64,000 nucleotides of DNA from Isochrysis galbana (lineage: Eukaryota; Haptophyta; Isochrysidales; Isochrysidaceae): positions 1,090,605 through 1,154,604 of the forward strand of contig CM030945.1 in assembly GCA_018136815.1 (NCBI GenBank), in the 5' to 3' direction. The position numbers and the translations under genes were made by a program. The notes beneath the pieces were generated by a model. That model saw only the letters and a program-made list of their open reading frames with translations, did no database searches and was not told the DNA's origin. Shown piece by piece: positions 44,301 through 53,930 of the stretch (position 1 is its first letter; the number at the start of each line of letters is the position of its first letter).

Positions 44301-46275
44301 GCCGCCGCGCCCGGCCCACGCGCGCAACTCCAGTGGGAGGCACATGGGTCGCGGGGCCGGCCGGTCGCAGTCACACACCGCCGGCAGACAGCTGCCCTCA
44401 GTCGGCTTGGGCCATGGCCCGCCAGGACGCGGCATGATAATTGGTCCGGCGGGGCTTCCGGGGAGGTTTGCTGGGATGCCTCATGGCATGGCTGCAGCGA
44501 TGCCTCAGGGCATGGCTGCAGCGATGCCCCAAGGCATGCCGCCTAGCATGCCTCAAGGTGTAGCGGCGGCACTGCCGCAGGGCATGGCATCAATGATGCC
44601 GCAGGGCATCACAATGGCGCAAGGCATGGCGTCCGCCATCGCGCAGGGCGTTGCGGCGGCGATGCCGCAGGGCATGGCGCCGGCGATAGCTCAGGGCGCG
44701 GCGCCTGCGATGGTACAAGGTGTCGTGCCGGCGACGCCTGGCATCACCTCCGGCAAGCCACACGGCGTGCCAGCGGCGGCGCCGCGAGCACAGGCAGTCG
44801 CTCCGGCACTTGGGCATGGCATGCCGTCAGTGGTAATGCGCGTGCCGGCCCCGACTGCGGCTCAGGGCCGCGCGCCGTCTGGGGCGCCGCCCGCTGTGGG
44901 CCGGGGCGCTGCCTCCGCTGTGGTGCACAGCTTGGTACCAGCCGCGGCACAAGGCATGGTGCTGGCGGCGGCGCAGGGCGTCATGCCTCCGGCTGCGGCC
45001 CAGAGCATGACGCTGGCCGTGGCGCCGTGCGTCGTGCAGCCCACGGCGACGCAGATTGTTTCACCACCCGCCACGGCGCAGCCCGCCACAGTGCAGACCT
45101 GCGCGCTGCCAGCTACGTTGCACTTAGGGGCGCCGCCGCCCACGGCGCAGAGCAGCGCGCTGGCCCCCGTTCTCCAGACCGAGGCTCAGAGCGGCGCGCC
45201 AGCGGCGCAACAACTCGCGACCGTGTGGACGTCACAAGATAGTGCCTTTGCTTCGCCGTCTGCTGCGACGGAGCCGAGCGCAATTGCCTGCAGACCTGCA
45301 GTGGTGGCCACGCCCGCAGGCAAAGTGGCAGTCGTGCCAACGGCAACGGCTGACCGGCCGACAAGGGTCGCAGTCGGCGCAACCACCTCATTGTTGCACG
45401 CGCCATCGCTCGGTCACGCGGCGTATGCTGACGAGTCCAAGACCGACGATTCCACGCGTGCGACAACCCTAAACTTACCCGCCAGAACGGGCCAGGACCT
45501 TACCCCTCAGAGAGCAGGCGTGGCGGGTGAACACGCAGTGGTAGGGGCGGACACCACGGTGGTGCTCATCACAAGGTCACCGCCGACGCAGGCCGCCATC
45601 CACTCGCCGGTTGGAGCCGCACCGGCCGTAAGCACGCCACTTGAAGGGCCTAGGGGCGCTTGCGACACGCCCGCCTTGGCTTTGGCTAGAGGCGTCGCAG
45701 TTGACGCCGATGGTGCCACCGCCAAGGGAAGCGCTATGCAACCGAGTGCGTATTTGGTGCCGACGTCGGACGGAGGTGCGCCGCGCCCAGCGCCCCCATA
45801 GCATGGCTTATGCCTGACGAAGCGCTGTGGGCAAGGCCCTCCCCCTATCCCCACCCCACCCCCGATTCATACATCCGATGCCGTAGGCTACGAGGTTTCT
45901 CTCGGTCTGCCTCCGGGTGCGGCTCCACAGTCGGCGTTGAGCACGAGTTCGCGTCCGCCCGAAGCCGCTGCTATAGATTCTGCTGACGCCCTCCAAGGTA
46001 CAAGCCCAATGGAGGCTGCCGAAATGTCTGTCTCTACGCTCGCGGAAAGGACGTCCATAGTGCGGGATATTGAGATGCGTGTCGCGGAGCAGTCGTCCGC
46101 CAGCGGAGACGGAGGGGCATGCAATGTGAGCGCCGCGGACGAGGCGCGAGCCACGCCAAGGCCCCTTTCCCCGCTCATGGTGGCTCGTTGGGACGGTGAG
46201 CAACTAGCCGCCGACGCCTCGGGCCAAACGGGAGCGTCGGTGCAGCCCGACGTGGAAATGGGCGAGGCGGCGTGA
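41321..46275 (+). CDS. Chromodomain-like, Gln-rich protein with MPQGM repeats
   Basis: Four exons, 41321-41822, 42033-42183, 42327-45775 and 45887-46275, join in phase to exactly 4,491 nt (1,496 aa). Residues about 110-160 look like a chromodomain (IIQRILSRRVHEGGSTSYLVVW, with W and a TFLAFEQ helix following), preceded by basic sequence. Exon 2 adds an amphipathic helix (LLQQFDAAVKRVRLMGM). The rest is low-complexity: Gln-rich runs at about 390-440 and 670-750, a tandem 8-residue MPQGMAAA-type array at about 930-1025, then Ala/Pro/Thr-rich sequence. A more ordered patch (GHSYAVGPRRGAYLVLQPVV) lies before the array. A chromatin or transcription scaffold role is inferred. The family is not recognised. 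Confidence 0.78.
44467..44745 (+). repeat. Coding minisatellite for MPQGM-type octapeptides
   Basis: About eleven degenerate 21-27-bp units with a GGCATGGC(G/T)... core are translated in frame as MPQGM/IAQGV variants within exon 3 of the chromodomain-like gene. Unit boundaries stay in phase, so length change would not break the frame. Confidence 0.8.
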
Positions 46276-46829
46276 AGGTTTAGCGCATCCTGCGATGTTC
46301 GGCGGCGTTTCGCGCCGGGGGCAACGGAGTGCTGCATCAGCCCGATTTTTGTGTCGGTAGTTTCTAGGCGTTGCTGGAGTGTTCTCAACGTGCGCTGCGC
46401 TGCTTGCTGGCGAGGAGGGACGGGAAGAGGAAGCGAGAGCGCACGCGAGGAGCGGGAACATCTCGAGCAGGAGCCCATGGTCAAGAAGGTGGAATCGGGG
46501 GGAAGTGGCATGAGGAGGTTGTCACAAGCCATATGTATTTCAAGCTAATTGCTGCAAACTTCAACTACCGGGAGCGTTTGGGTTTTTACTGCTGCTAGTT
46601 CAACTAACTTAATAGCTTGTTGCGATGGAGCGCGCCGGCGCGACTCTTCTCTCCGCAGGGCGCCCCGCCGAGGGCGGCCCCCCAGCTCCCTTGGACCAGT
46701 CGATGGCTAAGCGACCGCGTCCGCCCTCCGAGGCCAACGTGCAGGTGCGTGCAACTCCGGTCGCGCCAACACTGCCCGTGGCCCCGGCCACATCACACAT
46801 GCGCAGCAGCCATCCAAATTAATTAATGT
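46276..46829. other. 3' flank of the chromodomain-like gene
   Basis: No gene recognised. Short frames at 46371-46598 and 46617-46826 have no motif. The left TSD of the next element is at 46830-46846. Confidence 0.35.
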
Positions 46830-46846
46830 TATATCCTAGCCAACCC

Positions 46847-47602
46847 GAACTAAGTTTATACTTGGTTGACCCATGGGGGGGCACGAGCCCCCCCCTCTCT
46901 CCACTCCTCCCCTGCCATGGGGGAGGAACCACCCATCCTCATGGCATGCCTGATGGCTTGCCAGGAGGCCACTGCCCTACTGATCCACTCCCTTCCCCAC
47001 AGGCTCGCCTCATTCGCCCATCCTGGCCCCTCGTGACCAGCCCATTGCTCCAACCTTCCCTCCCCCCCTGGTCGACAGGCAGACAGGTGCAGCGTGGGGG
47101 CCCCTGAGGCTCGAGAGCGCCAGCGAGGGAGAGGCAGGGGAGGCCAGGGCCCAGCCCCAGCCTCCTCTACCCCCTGAGCTGGCCTCCAGGAGCCTCCAGG
47201 GGTCGCCAGAGGGCAGCTGGAGGCCTGCCGCAGGCGCGCCATCGCGCGTGCCGCAGGAGAGGGGAGAGAGGGCGCGGAGAAGGGGGTGGGCGGAGCGAGA
47301 GCTCCGCTCACCGAAAAATTGGTAAGTCCCGCTCCTGTTTACAGGATAAGTCGGGACTGAAGCCGCCGCCCACTCGGAGACACAGGAGGAAGGGGGGGAA
47401 AGATCACCGGGGGGTGGCGCGGGCCACCGGACCATATCTAAGCCCTTCACCCCTATCCCCCTAGTAGTGCACGGGGGGAGCCGCCTGATGGCGGGGGGAG
47501 AAGGGCCGGGGAGTGGGGGTGTAGAAAGTATGCTACGTACTATGTGTAGTAGGTAGTGGTTCCATTCGCCGCGAGTGCGGTAAGAATATTAGAAGGTTTT
47601 TT
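46847..47602 (+). mobile_element. SINE-like retroposon family A, intact copy (756 bp)
   Basis: Full copy in the orientation opposite to the others. It is flanked by the perfect 17-bp direct repeat TATATCCTAGCCAACCC (46830-46846 and 47603-47619). It begins GAACTAAGTTTATACTTGG and ends with ...CGCGAGTGCGGTAAGAATATTAGAAGG and a T-run. The 3' tail is somewhat diverged from the other copies. Confidence 0.88.
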
Positions 47603-47827
47603 TATATCCTAGCCAACCCCATTAGCTAATCGGACATTTCAGTCCCGGAATTCCGCCATGCCTGACGAGCCAGGTGTCCGAGTGATACCGGGGGGAGAGG
47701 GCACTGCCCCCTTCGCTCGATCGATATTTGTCCCCCCTCCAGTGCACGCACCGCCCCCGCGCCCCCGCGCCGCATAGTCTGTCGCGCTCGATGCCACGCT
47801 CGCTGCCCAAGCTGACGCTGCATGTGT

Positions 47828-49081
47828 AAAAAAAAACTTCTTAATATTCTCGCCGCGCGCGCGACCTCGCACCCTTACTGTGCAGCCACGTCCGCTCCTC
47901 TCCCCCCGCTCCACCTGCCTTGCGGCCCGTCCCTCGTGCGCTACCTAGGGGCTGGGTGTGTGGGGTTTCCTGCAGCAGACGGCGTGTTCCGATCCCCGAT
48001 AGGTTGTCCTCTTCTTCCTCCTGCGCCATCGGGCTATCGGTTTTTACATTGTCTCGTGTGTCAGTGAGGTAGACGGTTGGTTCGCGGTGTGGCCGAGGAC
48101 GAGGGTCTGGTAGGCAAGTGGGTCGCGGGTTGGGTTTGTGCGCTGTTATGCGAGCCTCTCCACTATACGGAGCGCTTGCGCTACCGCGGATAGGTTTGTG
48201 CCCAGCGATAGTGTGCCTTTGTCGTTGATTGTGAGAACGGGGGCGCATAGTTCACGCGGGGACTTGAGTTTAGGTTTCCTCCCTTGGGAGGCCTTGTTTG
48301 TGCGTGCGGTCGAGGGTCTGTCTGGGGGCACGAGGCCTCTGGCGAGGATCGTGAATCTGCTTAGAGTCTTTTCGATTATCGGTACTTGGTGAAAGGTGTA
48401 GTTATCAAATTCTACTCTGTAAAAGTCGCCTATTATGTACCTCCATGCTATGAGGTAAAGAGCTTTGAGGCTATCGGGCGTCGTTGTGCTCGGGTATGCG
48501 AATAGTCTGTCTTTGATTTTCTGGACTGTTGATCTTTTCTTCTCGGGCGTGTAGCCCGTCACAGCCTCGATGGTTTGGAAGATTTGCTGCGTGGATGGGC
48601 ATCTGGCCAGGTGGGTCGAGTTTTCGCGGTGTTTCCCGCACAGTCTGCATCTCGTGGTGGTCGCCGTGTCGAACCGATTGCGCGTGCCTAACCTCCTATG
48701 GGTGATGTGTTTAAAGTGAGGATGTTTGTCCGTGTGTTTGAGCAGCGGGTGAGTGTAGAGTTTTGCCACGTGTGTCCATTCGCCTCGGGTCATCTCGAGT
48801 TTACGAGCCCATGTCTCGCGGGCTGGCTGAGGCCTGGCGTTGGGGTCGCTGTTGAGGTGTTCTCGCGTTATGTCAGACACGGTGATTCGGTCCAGTTGTT
48901 TTTTATCGTTGAGTGTATATTCATCCGCTAGCGGGTATTCTAAGTGCCTCGGGCCCTTTAGCCCGCCTTCCCATCTGGCAGGCGTGTGGTCGGTATCGGT
49001 TGCCAACCCAATCGGGTCGGCGCAACCATCGTAGGCGGCGCGAGCCAACGGCGAACAGCGAGGGTGTAGGCCACCGTCCAT
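47828..49081 (-). mobile_element. 5'-truncated LINE copy with intact ORF2 C-terminal frame
   Basis: The minus strand reads a 311-codon frame (49081-48146) that corresponds to the ORF2 region after RT. It contains EYPLADEYTLNDKKQLDRITV, HPHFKHITHRRLGTRNRF, and a zinc motif C-x2-C-x7-H-x4-C (CRLCGKHRENSTHLARC). ALYLIAWRYIIGDFYRVEFDN and a C-terminal tail follow. Its 3' UTR runs to the A/T-rich tail at about 47828. The RT, endonuclease and ORF1 are absent, as in ordinary 5' truncation. It is clearly diverged from the copy at 50-51.6 kb, so it is a different subfamily. I could not find its TSD. Confidence 0.8.
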
Positions 49082-49738
49082 CCGGAGGGGCTAACCTCGC
49101 TGGCACGGCCAAGGCAGCTTAACGGCGAGTTTCGAGGGAACAAATCGGCCAGTCCATCCAGGATTTGACTGGCGACAGCAGACGGATCGGCAGCGACGGA
49201 GCTCAAGGCAAGAACTAGCGTTGAGCGCTCATAATCGAGAGCATTGAACGAATGATTCGAGGACGACGAGAGCGACGAAGGAGGTAGCGAACGAACGGCG
49301 AGAGAGAACGGAACTCCCGGAGTCGAATCGTCCCCACCTCATATGAGCAGATGGGGGTGACTCCGGATCGATTGAACGGCTGAAACGAAAATGCGAACTT
49401 CGGGAACGACGGCATCGCAACCTAGGGTAGCATCCCCAGGTTGGAACGACAACAAGAAGGCTTTGCTCAGCCGTCCGAGGGACGGCGAGCTCGTAGATCG
49501 GAGAGGCGAAACGTTAGAGGCGTACGAAATGAAACGCGAAAGGGAGTGACAGAAGTATCGAGAAGCGAGAGGGGTGGCGGTCCAGGCCGCCGAGGAATCG
49601 AGAAGTCAACGAAGCATATGGCGGCGGCCTCGCCTATTCCCTAACGGCGGTTGCGGCCAAGGACAACGAGACGACGAAGGTAGGCGCGGTGGGCGTCGGG
49701 AATCTCCGGCTCCCCCCTGTGAAGGTGGTGGTGGATGA
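49082..49738. other. Sequence between two LINE copies
   Basis: CG-rich sequence rich in GAGCGA/CGAACG words, with no confident gene. The last part (49600-49738) reads as a Pro/Arg-rich frame on the minus strand. It appears to be the far side of the sequence split by the next LINE insertion (see 53279-53790). Confidence 0.4.
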
Positions 49739-50057
49739 CCGTCCGGAGAGGAAGAAAAAAAATCTTCTTAAAATTCCCCGCTACGCGTGCGGCGTGAGGC
49801 AGTGTGCTAGTGTACCTCCCTACTACCCAACCTTAACCCCTGACAACCCCCTCCCCCTTTCCCAGTTCCCTCTTTATCGGAGAAGCTGGTTCCGGGGAGG
49901 CCGCGCGCGCTGCTTCGGCCGGGAGTTGGAGAGAAGGGGGCTGGAGACTGTGATTCGTCCTTTATGCTAGTGTTAATTCGGGTTGCCTTCTATTGTATAT
50001 CGTGGGATCATCATTGATATCCTCCGCGGTTTCTTCTATGACGCGGTATTAAGTGCC

Positions 50058-51590
50058 TCAGGTGATGTTACGGATGTCTAGACCTCTCGCCGCCTGCAGG
50101 AGGTCTTCCGATGTTCCTAGGTTGAACTCCTTGTCCACCGTGTAGAGCGGACTTATCAATTTCTTAATGTGTTTGTTGCTCGGGGCGTGTAGCCCCCTAT
50201 TCTCTCGTTGTTTTTTCAGCCTCTGAAAGAACCCGACTTTCGCCGTTACTAATAGGTGGTATCTCGCAAGGATCGCTCTTAAGATCGATCTAACGGACCT
50301 GCCGTCCGCGTTGCCATATTGGATGTTATAAAAGTCAGTTAGGATGTACCTCCACGCCAGGATGCCTAAGTATCCTGAGGAGGGGTGCGGTCTGTCCACT
50401 TGATAGCAGAAAAGTCGTTGGGCTGTTTCGGATCCCGGCCTAAGGCTAATCCCCAGAAGTCCTTCTATGAATTCAAAGATGGGCTCCGTCGCGATACATG
50501 AGGCCAGGTGGGTGGAGCTTTCAGGGGCCGTGCCGCAAAAGCGGCATGTTGGATCGTCAGCAAAGCGGTTCGCTGTAGCTAACCTCCTATGTAGGACATG
50601 TTTGAAATGCAAATAAGAGTCTCTAGGCGTCAAAAAGTTATATTTGTATAATTGCGATATTTGTTTCCACTTTCCCGAGAGGACCGGTAACCTTTTTTCC
50701 CATCTTAGTGTGGATTTTTGTGTTTTGGTTTTCCTCAAAGCGAGGAACGCTTTAGTCAAGTCCCTGACACTTACATCCTCTAGTGTTGTACGCGTGCCGT
50801 TTAGCATGTATTCTTGGGGTAACGGATACGCCGTTTCCGCCGGGCCGTCGTACGCACGCCCCCACTTCAGCGGGGTGTAAAGTTCGTCGGGCAGTAGTTG
50901 CGGGCTAATCTGCTCGTGGATGTGGGGCTCTCCCATGACATTGAGCTGGACTTTGTGGTAGTCGCCTCTTCGGCGCAGATAAAAGTCATGGTCTATGTCT
51001 ACTAGGATCTCGCCTAGATCGTGTGCGTCCGGATCTTCCTGAGGGACTATCCCTTGCTCCTCTGGAGCCGGGGGCGGAGACTTCGCTTTTTTTCTAAGAA
51101 GGTTCATATAATCGAAAGTGGTATGTATTAGTCTTGATCTCGTCCACTCAGAAATCTTTTCCCACGATTTAAGAAAGGGGCCTACCGATATGTAATTTCC
51201 CCTATGGCGTATCCAACGTTCTCCGCCCGGCAGGTAAGCCGCGCATTCTTCCATAGTGTAAACGTCCCCCGTATCCGGGTTTATGGTGTTGTGAACAATA
51301 ACTGTCTGTAGAGACTCCCATTTCGACCTATGTGAGTGATGAATAGCCGGAGGCTTGTGGAAAAGATTGTGCCATATCGGGGAGCCCTGAGTGCCTTCTC
51401 GTGTGATTTCTCCCCTAAGGAAGTTGATCCTTCTGAAATTTTCCAGCGCGTGCTTCCAGAAGGCCGGGAGCGTGTTATTGCCGCGAATGCTAGCCGTGAG
51501 GCTCTTCGAGTCGACCTTCGAAAAGACCGCCGCTCGCCCTAAGGGGGTGCGGCTGAACCATTGATCCAAGACTATCTTCCATTCCGCCAT
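50058..51590 (-). CDS. LINE ORF2 C-terminal region (post-RT, zinc motif)
   Basis: A 510-codon intact frame. It has a helical N-terminal part (AVFSKVDSKSLTASIRGNNTL, FLRGEITREGTQGSPIWHNL), a middle block (YLPGGERWIRHRGNYISVG) and YPLPQEYMLNG. Then come HLHFKH-type and ANRF blocks and a zinc motif CRFCGTAPESSTHLASC (C-x2-C-x7-H-x4-C), followed by LAWRYILTDFYNIQYGN. Homologous blocks occur at 30.3-31.0, 38.1-38.3 and 48.1-49.1 kb. The frame is open upstream of its first ATG into the ORF1 stop region, in a different frame. Whether it is translated alone is unknown. No RT YxDD motif is present. Confidence 0.75.
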   Translation of the reverse strand: MAEWKIVLDQWFSRTPLGRAAVFSKVDSKSLTASIRGNNTLPAFWKHALENFRRINFLRGEITREGTQGSPIWHNLFHKPPAIHHSHRSKWESLQTVIVHNTINPDTGDVYTMEECAAYLPGGERWIRHRGNYISVGPFLKSWEKISEWTRSRLIHTTFDYMNLLRKKAKSPPPAPEEQGIVPQEDPDAHDLGEILVDIDHDFYLRRRGDYHKVQLNVMGEPHIHEQISPQLLPDELYTPLKWGRAYDGPAETAYPLPQEYMLNGTRTTLEDVSVRDLTKAFLALRKTKTQKSTLRWEKRLPVLSGKWKQISQLYKYNFLTPRDSYLHFKHVLHRRLATANRFADDPTCRFCGTAPESSTHLASCIATEPIFEFIEGLLGISLRPGSETAQRLFCYQVDRPHPSSGYLGILAWRYILTDFYNIQYGNADGRSVRSILRAILARYHLLVTAKVGFFQRLKKQRENRGLHAPSNKHIKKLISPLYTVDKEFNLGTSEDLLQAARGLDIRNIT

Positions 51591-51610
51591 TGACGGGTTA
51601 AGATATCGGA

Positions 51611-53251
51611 CTATCCATATCGCTTGGAGCGCCCGTTCACGCAGTACCCTGGATAAGCCTTATTAGGTTTAAGATTGCATTTGACCATACAAGATTGTTT
51701 GCCCGTGGTGGGATCCTTTACCCAACATCCGGGGATGTCGTGACTGGAGGAGCATTGGACGATTTGACGTCCTTTCATGCGGTTGTTTTTGCATTCGCCC
51801 GCCATGAATCGGCGGCATGGCGCCGCCGCTCCAAGGCCCATGAGGGCCCTGTAGTCCATGGCGTTACTTGCGTCCCTTTGGCGCTTTCGTTGTTCTGCTT
51901 TCGCCTTATCTTGTTCGCACGTGCATTGGCGAAAGCTAACTTGGTTTCTACGAAGAAACGAGATAGCCCACGGCTTGTCATATCCTTTGCAGCCTCCGGG
52001 GGCTCCATGGATGGCTAACTCCCCTTCAGGAGTCACACATTCCACTGATGATCGGACCGCATAGTCCAAGTTGAAATTTTCTCCGTCATCGAGAGTCACA
52101 TGAAAGTTGCGAGGGAAACGGTGCCCTAAGGCCGACGTGTCCGTGTAAACATAAAAGTGCCAGATGGGACGCTTGCCGGACTCAACCTTCGTGATACCTT
52201 CGAGTGAGGTTTTGGCTCGCTGTTGGTTGCCCCTTAGCACGTGGAAACCCTCGCGCTCGAGCGAGTTGGCCAAATGCCTAGTCTTGGTCTTAAAAGCCTT
52301 GATCGGATCAAAGATGCGAAAAACAATGTAGGTCGCCACCTCTTTTAGGGAGGACCGGATAGCGCTCGACTTACGAGGGGCCGAGTCGATTAACGCGCCA
52401 TAGGTGATTCCAAATTCATGCGGGATTCCCGAGAGGGCTGTGTTAACTTTGTCTCCGTATGCGGCCTTGAATTGATCGTGTGCGTCTTCATCGACATAGA
52501 AGATCCATGGGCCTTTGCGGCCTTTGTCCATGCCATCTGGAGTTGCGTCTAGGCCTTCCAGCCTAGAGAGGAGGAATTTCATGAAGGTGGCGACATCCTC
52601 GCTCTTGATGTCCTTTTTGTCATCAGCTAGCTGAGCTAGCTGGATGAAAAAAGGCGTGTCTTCAGGCTCCTCTTCCTCATCAGGTGGAGGAGAAGCAAAA
52701 GGGGTGGTGTTGTGGAGAGTCGGCTTTGGATCCGACTGAGGATCCGCCCGCTTGCGCGATGGCTGCTGTGGTTGTTGGGCTTGTGGCTGCTGGGCCTGCT
52801 GGGCTGGAACCTTCCCTTTGTGACCATGCGCAGCTTGCGCGTATGTCCTGGCTGCTTGAGTTGGTTGTTGGTTTGAGGGCGCAAAGGCCCCCAATATGGA
52901 TTGTTGTGTTAAGTGCCCGCCCCCGAGGGGTGCACTGATGGTAGGAGTGGCCGCCATGGGGGTGGCAGCAGAGCTGCCACCTCCCATGGGGAGTCCTTGA
53001 GTTGGTGGAGGAGCGGAGGGGTTGGGTGGCAGGGCATTGCCCTGGGTCTGGTTGTCACCAGGGAACAGGACTCTGCCTGTTCCCTGGTTCTGTGGCAGCT
53101 TGGGAGGCGAGGGTGGTGCCGTCATGTCGACGTCGTTGTCAGGCGGCGCGGCGGCCTGTGGGCGCTTGGGCTCCGGCGGTTTGGGGCGGCCCCGTTGGGG
53201 CGTCGTGGCGGCGGGGGGCTGGGAGGTGGGAGCGGTCGGCGCGCGCTCCAT
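51611..53251 (-). CDS. LINE ORF1-like protein (Pro/Gln-rich, CCCH-like C-terminus)
   Basis: A 546-codon intact frame on the minus strand, starting 27 bases inside the element. Residues 1-190 are Pro/Gln/Ala-rich. A structured middle (about 195-430) includes ATFMKFLLSRLEGLDATPDG and GPWIFYVDEDAHDQFKAAYG, suggestive of an RNA-binding fold. The C-terminus is Cys/His-rich (CRRFMAGECKNN ... CSSSHDIPGC ... CNLKPNK). Position, composition and the C-terminal metal-binding cluster fit an ORF1 nucleic-acid-binding protein. The subfamily is not recognised. Confidence 0.72.
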   Translation of the reverse strand: MERAPTAPTSQPPAATTPQRGRPKPPEPKRPQAAAPPDNDVDMTAPPSPPKLPQNQGTGRVLFPGDNQTQGNALPPNPSAPPPTQGLPMGGGSSAATPMAATPTISAPLGGGHLTQQSILGAFAPSNQQPTQAARTYAQAAHGHKGKVPAQQAQQPQAQQPQQPSRKRADPQSDPKPTLHNTTPFASPPPDEEEEPEDTPFFIQLAQLADDKKDIKSEDVATFMKFLLSRLEGLDATPDGMDKGRKGPWIFYVDEDAHDQFKAAYGDKVNTALSGIPHEFGITYGALIDSAPRKSSAIRSSLKEVATYIVFRIFDPIKAFKTKTRHLANSLEREGFHVLRGNQQRAKTSLEGITKVESGKRPIWHFYVYTDTSALGHRFPRNFHVTLDDGENFNLDYAVRSSVECVTPEGELAIHGAPGGCKGYDKPWAISFLRRNQVSFRQCTCEQDKAKAEQRKRQRDASNAMDYRALMGLGAAAPCRRFMAGECKNNRMKGRQIVQCSSSHDIPGCWVKDPTTGKQSCMVKCNLKPNKAYPGYCVNGRSKRYG

Positions 53252-53278
53252 CGCTAAAACTATAACAATAGTTTTTTC

Positions 53279-53930
53279 CCGTCCGGAGAGGAAGAAGGAG
53301 GCAGGGCAGGCAAGGTGCCCGACTCTGCAGAGGTGGGGGTGACCCCCATTGAGACGTCCAGCGCGGGACGCACCGGGAAAGATTCTACACCTGACGAATT
53401 GTGGTGGCCCATAGGGCCTGAGGGCAATGAGGAAGGGGCAAAGCCGGCGGCAGGCGCGGCGAGGGAGACCACTTCGGAGGTGCTGACGGGCTGAAGCCCG
53501 TCAGCAGAGGAAGGCGGGCAGGCGGGCTTGAGCGAGGGCGAGGACGGCGGCGAGAGCGACATCGAGCGAGCGGCGAGAGGCGAGGGTGAGTGTGAGGAGG
53601 GCTGTGATGGCAGGGGCTGGCGAGGCGAGGCGAGATTGTAGGGTATGAGTGTTACGAGAGCGAAAGCGACGAGAGCGAGAACGACGGATGACGACTGACG
53701 ACAGGACGACGGACAGAGACACCCAGGAAAACACCCCGACTCTCGCCCCACGACTTTCTGACATAACTCGACTGAAATCAAACCCAAACACTCCGATCAG
53801 ACAACGACGGACGACGACCAAAGGGCGATCTGTCGGCGATCTTGTCTGGAACGGGAATCGCACCATAACGGAAGCGAGAGGCAATCTTGCTACGCAGGAT
53901 TCCAAGAGACCTACCGAATAAGACGAGAGA
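53279..53930 (-). other. Flank split by the LINE derivative
   Basis: The minus frame 53787-53260 is Ser/Pro-rich (SPSPLAARSMSLSPPSSPSL) and is cut at the LINE insertion site. The sequence resumes on the other side at 49738. It may be another element's leader or ORF1 start. A 17-bp TSD for the following family A copy is at 53914-53930. Confidence 0.4.

Larger units (their letters stand above)
49757..53278 (-). mobile_element. LINE derivative lacking EN/RT core, 3,522 bp with 18-bp TSD
   Basis: Bounded by the perfect 18-bp direct repeat CCGTCCGGAGAGGAAGAA (49739-49756 and 53279-53296). On the minus strand it has a very short leader (27 bases), an ORF1-type gene, a 20-base gap and an ORF that matches only the part of LINE ORF2 downstream of RT. 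A 3' UTR ends in TTAAGAAG plus a T-run. No endonuclease or reverse transcriptase domain lies between the two ORFs, so the element is an internally deleted, non-autonomous derivative that nevertheless inserted full-length. Confidence 0.85.

Noticed and set aside
43677-44546. 289-codon Ala-rich plus frame
   Set aside because: This is the +1-type shadow of CAG repeats in the Gln-rich exon (CAG read as AGC/GCA).
46617-46826. Short plus frames after the chromodomain-like gene
   Set aside because: Under 70 codons, no motif, and next to an element boundary.
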